A stretch of 64,000 nt of DNA, from NCBI RefSeq assembly GCF_023078275.1, contig NC_062982.1, positions 9,498,880 through 9,562,879 on the forward strand. The letters are read 5' to 3'. Position 1 is the first letter of the stretch. Every line of letters starts with the position of its first letter. Made by a program: the position numbers and the translations under genes. Shown in pieces: positions 48,201 through 57,200 of the stretch. The notes under the pieces are model-generated. The model saw nothing but the letters and a program-made list of their open reading frames with translations. It ran no database searches and was not told where the DNA came from. Origin of the DNA: Leguminivora glycinivorella (taxonomy: Eukaryota > Arthropoda > Insecta > Lepidoptera > Tortricidae).

Positions 48201-51200
48201 GTGCTAGGCTAGGAACGCGCCTCTTTCATATATTTGATCGCCAGTGTCCGAGATGTGCTGTAAGTATTCAGGACAGCAACGGGCCGATTCCCGGCAGTGT
48301 GTTGCTAGCTAGTTATTCGTCAATACACCAATTCGTAAACCTTGTAGCACCACACTTAAAATAGTTGCCTCCACCAATCTACACCGCCGTTAACTTTTGT
48401 GATGCAACACTTAAACTTACATACCTATTTAGTAACTTATTTTGCACAGCGTAGTCCACAGCTGTTCCACAAAAGATGACAAAAGTTAACTGATTTCATT
48501 TCATTTCATTTCAATATTATGACCCCAATTCATTTGTCTGGCAAATTGTTGGCTCTCATTCAGCAGAAGTTAATGAACGGTTTTTGTGTAATTCTAATTT
48601 ATAGTAGTATTAGCCGTTTGTAAGCCCAAAATATTACTTAAATTTCCTCCTTCCCAGGGACTCTTGTGGGCGATGGCTTTAGTTCACCTGATATTCGCCG
48701 ACGACCAGAATTTCACCGGAATAGTGAAGTCATCTTACTACAGTAACGACGCTCCTACTGAACTGGCTATTCTTGGGCTAGTGTCGTTGTGTCTCACACT
48801 CATTAACATTGCCTGCCTGTTTCTGTCAGGTGTCGCTGTTTATAAGGTAAGACCAATATCTATTCACACAGGTATCACAATATCTAGGTAACGAGTTGCA
48901 TAATTAAGTATATTGTATTTTTCATCACGCTCGTAAACGGTGTTATTACATGCCTGCATACTGATACGTAATGAGCTGTTTTACCGCCCTAGGGCGGTAA
49001 AGTGAATACCTGGGGGCCTTCCACGACCTGTCAAAAATTACAAGATGGCGGACGAATGTTCGAAATGTCAGCGTAGGTATTTCAATACATTTAGTTTAAA
49101 ATTTGGTTATTCCTTCACGAGTATGATTAAAAACATTGTGTGTATATCACGGGCGGCTGAAGGATTTGTAATCCTTCAGCCGCCCGAGTTATTAAAACAA
49201 CTACTACAACTATCTACAAAAAGCCTCTCGTTCTTAATCCTTCACTTTCTGCCCTTAATACACAATGTAGGTACTACTCCAACCAAACAAGAAAGAGGAG
49301 AGAGAAAAAGCGACCACAGATAAAAAATTTAGACTTATTAAAAAAAAAAGTAATTTATTGTCGCAAATAATTTTAAGGTATAATTACTTAAGTATTTATT
49401 TCTATCATGCAACTAACAGTAAGCTACGCTATGATACAGTACAATCATGTCTATATTCTATAGCTATGATCACAACTTTGAGGACTTAAATATTAACTAA
49501 GTAACTACCAACAGTAACGTTTGTATTTTGCAGAATTTGACAATCTTAGCTTTCTGTACGGGGTCCATGCGATGTCTTACCGTATCATCATTATTCTGCC
49601 ATTTTTTGCGAGATGAAAAGAAAAGGAAATGGACATGTTTAGGCATGTGCTTTGAATTCCGGTGTTGTTCGAAGATCGGTGCCTTCTAAGGGTAGATAAA
49701 ATAATTCAGTGTGCGTAGCCGAATGCACAAACGCTATCTACCTCTATCGCTCTTGCGTATTGGCGCGACAGAGCCAGACTACATTTCTGCGTCGTTTCGA
49801 TGGCGTTTCGTTTCGCAGAAATGCCATTCGGCTACGGGGCCTTTTTTTACGTTGGGGGCTACGGGGCCTGATCATTCAGTTACATAATTTGACTTTCCAG
49901 ATTAAAGAAGTATGCCCCCTGGATGGACGAGACATTTTATGGTGGAGAGCTAATCGCCAATCACAGAGGTCTTCGAAGCGGAATATTTTGAAGAAGACTA
50001 ACAATATTTCGTGGGAGAAATACAGGTAAGTACCAATACTAAGGGCCGGTTGCATCAAATCGTCTGTCACCGTTAAAGCATTCGTTAAATTTTATTGTAT
50101 GGGAAGTTCCATAGACGTGTGCTGCGTGACGATGGTGTCTGTCAAATGTGGTTGATGCAACTGGCCCTTAGTATTTTTGGAAGCAAATCCGAAGAAGGTA
50201 CCAGTAGATTGGAACACTATACAACTGAGCTTAATGACTATATGCACTAACAAATAACCCCAAATACAAAATAGGTAATAACATTTTCTATGGTGTTTTG
50301 GGCTCTTGGCTGTCTGTCCTAGAAGTAAGATTTTCGTAAGATGTAAATTTTCGTCATACCAAGGACGATATAATTAATACGGGACAGAGAAAGCCCACAC
50401 AAAAAAGCGTATCTGAAATGTATGGGCCTTTTAGGCTCAAAACTAGATGGCGCTGTTTCGCAGCCTGGAAGTGGCCAAATTCATATTTTCTCCAAATATT
50501 TTTGCGAGTTTTTATTTTATAAGAACAAATGACATGCTTCTTTATTTTAATATCATGATATCACGTCAATACACATTTAAAAAAAAAATTATAGGCATCA
50601 TCAGAGTAGTATTTAATGATAGTGTTTAATAGGTGGCGCTAAAAAATCGAGGTACGATTCTTAGTATGAAGATTGTACCTCTAAATCCTATATTATAAAT
50701 TATCTTTGATCATACTTTGTTCTAGCAATTGGTCGACCGAGTCTTCTAAAAGGGATCAGCAAGAACAAGAACGGCATGAGACGATAATCTCACCGGTTCA
50801 GAGCGACACGGTCACCTACAGGCGGGAGACGGCAGCCATACGGCGTATGAGGGCTCAAAATATAGAGGATTATTGCATGCAGAAGGAACAGTTAGTATCC
50901 ATACTAATATTATAAATGGGAAAGTGTGTGTGTCTGTTTGTCCGTCTTTCACGGTAAAAAGGAGCGACGAGTAGGCTAGTTTCCTATAAGAACTTGAAAT
51001 AATAGTTATTTGTTATACAAGGGGGCAAAGTTGTATTTTAACGCCGAGTGTGGAATTGAAAAACGAGCAAGTGAAAGGATTCTATAGTTGAACCACGAGC
51101 GTAGAATCCTGAACTTGCGAGTTTTTTAACACACGAGAAGTAAAATACATTTGCACCCGAGTGTAACACAAAACTTTTCCCCTCACTATAGCGAGGAAAC

Positions 51201-54200
51201 TACAACGCAAAAAATGCGTTTATCACTGCTTCCAGTAGTTCCACAGGTGGTAAATCATCTTTATTACTAGATTCACCTACTTTTATCAATTTTAAAGCAG
51301 TTAATTTGACTTTATTCAAGGTCAAATTACTTTAACCACTAGTGGATAAAATGCGTTTTTACCCGCTGGTATTAAAGGACAAAACACGTGTTTCAGAGCT
51401 AGTGAGGGGAAATAGTTATTTGTTATACAAGGGGGCAAAGTTGTATTTTAACGCCGAGTGTGGAATTGAAAAACGAGCAAGGGAAAGGATTCTATAGTTG
51501 AACCACGAGCGAAGCGAGTGGTTCGAGAATAGAATCCTGAACTTGCGAGTTTTTTAACACACGAGAAATAAAATACATTTGCACCCGAGTGTAACACAAA
51601 ACTTTTCCCCTCACTATAGCGAGGAAACTACAACGCAAAAAAATGCGTTTATCACTGTTTCCAGTAGTTCCACAGGTGGTAAATCATCTTTATTATTAGA
51701 TTCACCTACTTTTATCAATTTTAAAGCAGTTAATTTGACTTTATTCAAGGTCAAATTACTTTACCCACTAGTGGATAAAATGCGTTTTTACCCGCTGGTA
51801 TTAAAGGACAAAACACGTGTTTCCGAGCTAGTGAGGGGAAAAATATTTTATGCAGTGCACGAAATAAAGCACCACATAATGAGAAGAGAAATATGGACAG
51901 TAGTTATGTTTAAACATAATTTCTATTGAATAAGTTAAAGAGAAAGATATAAAGTAAATTAATTGACCGTGAGGTTACTCCTCAGTATTTCATAGTAATT
52001 CCATATTAAGCTTCTGTACCGTTATTTGAAGCCTATTTAATATATTGAGAGACAGCGATACTGCTTGTAGATGCGTAGCGGTTCACAGCAGGTACCTACA
52101 GCTGAACACCTGTAAACAACTTGCAACTCCAGTTTTACGATTCAGGTTTCCCCTTCCACCAGGCGACCCGTGCCGTAGGGACGGCAACGATGTTTCATCA
52201 TTGGCGTTCTGTTTGTCGGAACGTTCGGTTCACTACAAAAAATTCTTAGAATTCTTTAATTCTTGGAATTTTTTGTAAGTTTAATCAAAAATATCGTTTT
52301 AGAAAACGGTTTTACCGTTCGTTTATAAATTAAATGTTTTAGAAGCTGAGCACCTGATCGATTCACTTTGAGCGCAGCGTGTCGCGTAAGTAAGCGATTT
52401 TTTATTTCTTTTTTCAGTTATTTTTTTTTCAGTGAATCGATTCGTCTTAAGCACGGAACAGGTCAAGAAAGTAAAAGTTGAAAAATGATCTCCTTGTCCT
52501 CTTTGAGACTAAAACAGTCCTAATTAAAGTCGTAATTGACGCGATTAGTGTTTGTTTTGCCTTGCGGCCGAAGATGAGCCTGTGCTGTGACCTGATAATT
52601 TCCGTGCGTGCCCATTGTGGTAGGTACTGTGCTGCGGGATAAAATTCCTTTACAATCTCTTTAAATAGATCGATATTCTGTAACGGAATTCAGAAATAGA
52701 TCAAAAGTCGAAAGTTAAAGCCTATAGCTGCCGGACTTGGCAAGGGCGTCAATAAATATTTATTGATTCTAAGTATCATGTTGGCTTTTATATCCGATCC
52801 CTGTGTGCCTTAAAATCGACTTTCCGCTCTAAAGAAAGGTAACTAACAAACCTATATCATTAGCGTCTTTGGGGAACATGTTTGTGTAATCCGAAAAATG
52901 TTCCGTAAATAAATATGGGCAATTTTAAATGCACAGTACGGTATCGTCAGGGATACCTCTGAAAAATGTAGTTCGGTAATGTTCTTATGCCTTAATCAAA
53001 TCTAAGCCGCTTGCCAGTGGAAGTAAAGGATTACAAAGTGAAACTCAGGTATGTGGAGAGTTGTATTAATTACCAAATATAAGTTCCGGTTAAAGATAAT
53101 TGAGAAAATCCGCATACGAGAGAGTCACTCTTTAATCCTTAACTATAATAATAGCGTTTAATAACGCAAGGCGAGCGTATTTGATTAATTTGATTACTTG
53201 GCTGCTGCGTAAGCAGAGTAAAAGGGTGCATCATTGCACTAGCTTACTAAAAACTTCTTACCTGCGCAAGGTGTGAAGAAATTTACAACCAGTATGTTTT
53301 TATTTTGTGTATAGTCCGCTTAAGGATATTAAAGGCTAGTATAATAATTATTATTCTGTGGAAGCAGGCATTAGTGGAAAAAATATCAAGTGTTAAGACG
53401 GTGTAAAAGCACTAGTCTAACACAGTAGGCAGTGACCCTGTCTGCAGAGCCTAAGATGGTTCTGGGTTCGAATCCCAGTATGGGAATATGTTTGTGTGAT
53501 GCACACAAATAGTGGGACGTAGTTGAACGAAAGAGAGCCATCCTCTGAAAATAGCCTTTTATTTGAATGGCTTTTCCCTTTTTACGTTGAGATTATATTC
53601 AAATAATTATGTTTATATGAATTGGATCTTTTTCCTTTTACTACGTCCATTTTTTCCCGAGTTACGGTTGTGTTATTATGTATTTAAGTATACATATGTC
53701 TATAATAAGAGTAATATGTCGCCTTGCTACCATAGTACAAGCCTTCCTCAGTTTTTGGCAAAATAGATTCCCCAATGTCTATTTATTTTGGTACCGATAA
53801 TAAATTTCCCGCTTATTAAGGCTTATGAGTATTACTATTTATCTAGATAAAAACCAGCCGTCTGCGCAAGACGTGCATCTTCCCATTTTCATATTAACCG
53901 CCTGCGCAAGGTGTGTGAATAATATGATTGTTAAGACAGCTGAAAATTTTGCAGTCTGCGCAAGGCTTGCAATTTTCGTGACTCAATTTTCTGCCTGCGC
54001 AAGGCGATTAAATAGTTTATTTAGCCTGCTGAAAACCTGCCGCCTTCGCAAGGCGCGTGTTTACATATCCTGCGTCACAAGCAGATCAAGCAGATGTGGT
54101 ATAATAGGTATAATACAATTAGCATGGTTCTAAAGCGGTTTTTGTCGGCCTACGCAAGGCATTTTGAAACTTACGTGTGATGGAGGAAACAACACAATAT

Positions 54201-57200
54201 GATAACGCCTCCTAAGCTTAGTACCAAGTGCTTACTTTGTTAATTACAAAGTCATTTTGACAGGGGTTATATATTTCTACTGCGGAATCACTTCCCAGTA
54301 ATCATTAAATAGTCTCGAGAAGACTTGTCAAAGCGGACCCCAGGCCTTTACAGGCCGGGGCCAATGCCGGGATAACGCAAGGAGGATGATGATGAGTCTG
54401 GTGAAGACTAAAAAGATTATCACAGTTATTGCTGGCGACTTGATAAACGTGGTTTCTTTTTTTGTGGAAACTTTTTCCACTATATAGTTATCTACTACAT
54501 ATTTTATCTTTGTCGTTAACGACGTTTGAAACACCTAGCTCACGCTGACGCGGAGTGAGTTGACACGATAATATTCAAAATTAACCACGGTTTTATCAGC
54601 CTACTTATTTAGGTTTTAAAATGGGATTTGAGGTCATTTAATCATTTAAGTAAACCTGTTGATAGTGTTGATGCATATCAAGGCCGCAGTATTCTTTGGT
54701 TCAGGATATTAACCGTTTCCCAAACATCTTAAATGGGTTATTTATTCTATTATTTTAATCAAATAGTTATCTAGCCCGCTGGCCGCTCCGGCGCCACATG
54801 AGGCCAATAATCTAAAGATCAGATTGCTTTGGACTGTTTTAGGTCATTAATTTGTTCAGTTAAGCCCACGTGGGCTGAACACATTTTAAGGAATTGGCTA
54901 TGTGGATGAAATAGCAAACATTTTTGCATAGTTTTTCGCTATGTAAGAATGCAGTTGTGATATGTTATTACATATTTTGAGGCTCCAGGAACGACCTGAA
55001 CCAATGTTACAAAGAACTATTACATTAAAATGTGTTCACATCCTCATAAAGTAGCACGGGGTGACTCGTCTACTCATTATTTAGTCCGAATGAAACAATA
55101 CGTATTTAAATTATGAGTTTTAGGTTAAGATTACCGCCATAACACGTTTTTAAAAATAAAAGAGGGGAAAAGGACACCTACGTAAGAAGTGATGAAATGT
55201 ACGGGTTAATAAACCCAACTACAAACTTAAAACGCTGTCATATTACAGCTTTTAATCTGTTTTTTAAATAAAGTAACCTCTATGGTTAATAAATATATCA
55301 CATTCATGGGGTATTCGGAAAACTATTTCTCATACCTAATCATTGTTTTTGGTAACAATATTTTGCAAGATAAGTACTTGACACATCAAAATGATTTTTC
55401 AAAATGATTTTAATACTCATATAAAGATGGACCGTCAAAACAATTTTAAAGCTATGCCGAATAAGCCCATGACCCATGGGGTTTGATGAGTGTCTCAAAA
55501 TTTTGTTTGGACCTCAGATCTCGGAACTATAGATCTAGGTACCTTAACCTCAATATCATATTCTTCATTACAAAACCAGAAGGCTACGTCATGCCATATA
55601 ATGGAATGATTATATATCTTTATGCTTCCAACGAAAATCACGGGTCTTAGCCGCATACATACGTATCCTTAAGGAGAAAAATATTTGATTGTAACATCTT
55701 GCGCTTTCATAAGCTGCATGGTTACCCAAAACAAAAAGGCATTTATATACGAAGAAAATTCTATCATCAGCATTGGCTTAACATGTGTACAAATTACAAA
55801 TAAAACGCTTCGCACATGTGCGTCTAGCCGCCTAGGCGTTGTTAGCCTATGCCAATCCTTGGCTTAACAGAAAGTACATACATATTGGGTAAATAACTAA
55901 CAAAAAATATTAGGGAACTGGGAGAGAACTCTCCAGACAAAAAGTCTAAGGTTAAGTTGTAGCCTGTTAACCAAGGCAATTAAAAGTTGAACTATTGTAG
56001 TACCACTACTACCAATTGCACAGGAGGTACTTTGTTTAGGACTGTATTCATACATGGATTCAATGACCTTAATACTTATACTCATAATGTATAACGAATG
56101 ACTAAGTTATACTTATACAAAGCCTCAATAGTCTTGTTACTTGATATACTTACACTTCCTTCCTGGATGATAGATTCGTTTACCAAAAGAGTATCTTATG
56201 CTTAGGAGTTTTCAATGATGAAAAATTCACAAGTGTGCTTATCCTCAATATATGATAATAAGACTTTTTAGAATGATTAGATTATTTTTTTTTAGCACTT
56301 ACCAAACGTGCCCAGATTATTATTTCCGTTAATAAAATTGGAACCACGTTACACATAGGTTCAGTATGGGTTATACCCAAGAGGCCAAGAATATTTCCGG
56401 CATACTAGAATGCTCGGGAAAATTACTAAAATTAGATTTCATAAAACGAATTAAGTACATTACGAAAGAACCATGGTTGTCGGAACATTAGTCATACCAT
56501 GGGTATTAAGGTTTTCAATAGCTGCGCACATTAGTGTTAAAGTTGTAGCCGATTGAGCGAAATTTTTCTTCGCTACCAAATTTTGCCATGTCATAGCCAT
56601 AAGGCAGTAATTATAATATTCACTGTCTATTATGTAATGCTGTAATTGCCGGAAATAAATAGTGACTATTTGGATAAGGCATTAATGAATGGATCAGTTC
56701 CTTAACTGTTTTCTATAATATCATATGTAATAATATCATGTCATGCAAATCAATATATCAATATAATGTACCTATGTCATGTCGATTATTCTATGATACT
56801 GAAAAGAGATAAACGAGTTGCGAGGAATTTGACACACAATCCAAAACTTAAGTTTTTCGCTTATACCCTAAAAGTACCTAATGATACTGCAATAACCCTA
56901 CTTACTGGCAATTGCAGAGTCGGGGTCAAAACATTAAAAACATACTAAGTGTATTAAATTGAATATTATAATGAAATAAACGTAAACATAAGTCATGACC
57001 TGACCTTGTTAGGGGGATGAAATAAAAAAGTAACAGGTTTTTCATAATTCATTTTAATATCATTATGGGTATATACATAATAGGTATATACATAAAATTT
57101 AAAAATGTTTCAAACTTTCCTTACCGACGAATAATAAATTACAATAGAAAAATAGGTCACTGTGCACTTATCAATTCAGTCACTGCAGCTGCTGTCAGCT

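Larger units (their letters stand above)
53261..54158 (+). repeat. Array of CCTGCGCAAGG-type motifs, seven same-strand copies
   Basis: The 10-mers start at 53261, 53861, 53901, 53955, 53994, 54043 and 54149. Five read YCTGCGCAAG exactly and two have one change in CTGCG (CTTCG, CTACG). Most are followed by G[GC/T]GTG or GGC. Spacers between the middle five are 39-54 bp and unrelated in sequence. Confidence 0.75.

Noticed and set aside
49150..49186. A microRNA precursor
   Set aside because: The stem is 17 bp, shorter than a usable pre-miRNA, with a 3-nt loop and no extended pairing.
49045..49323. 92-codon ORF in intron 7
   Set aside because: It spans the perfect hairpin, has no recognisable domain and lacks splice support.
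53861..54158. A CRISPR-like array
   Set aside because: The repeat is only about 10-15 bp, imperfect and irregularly spaced, and the genome is an insect's.
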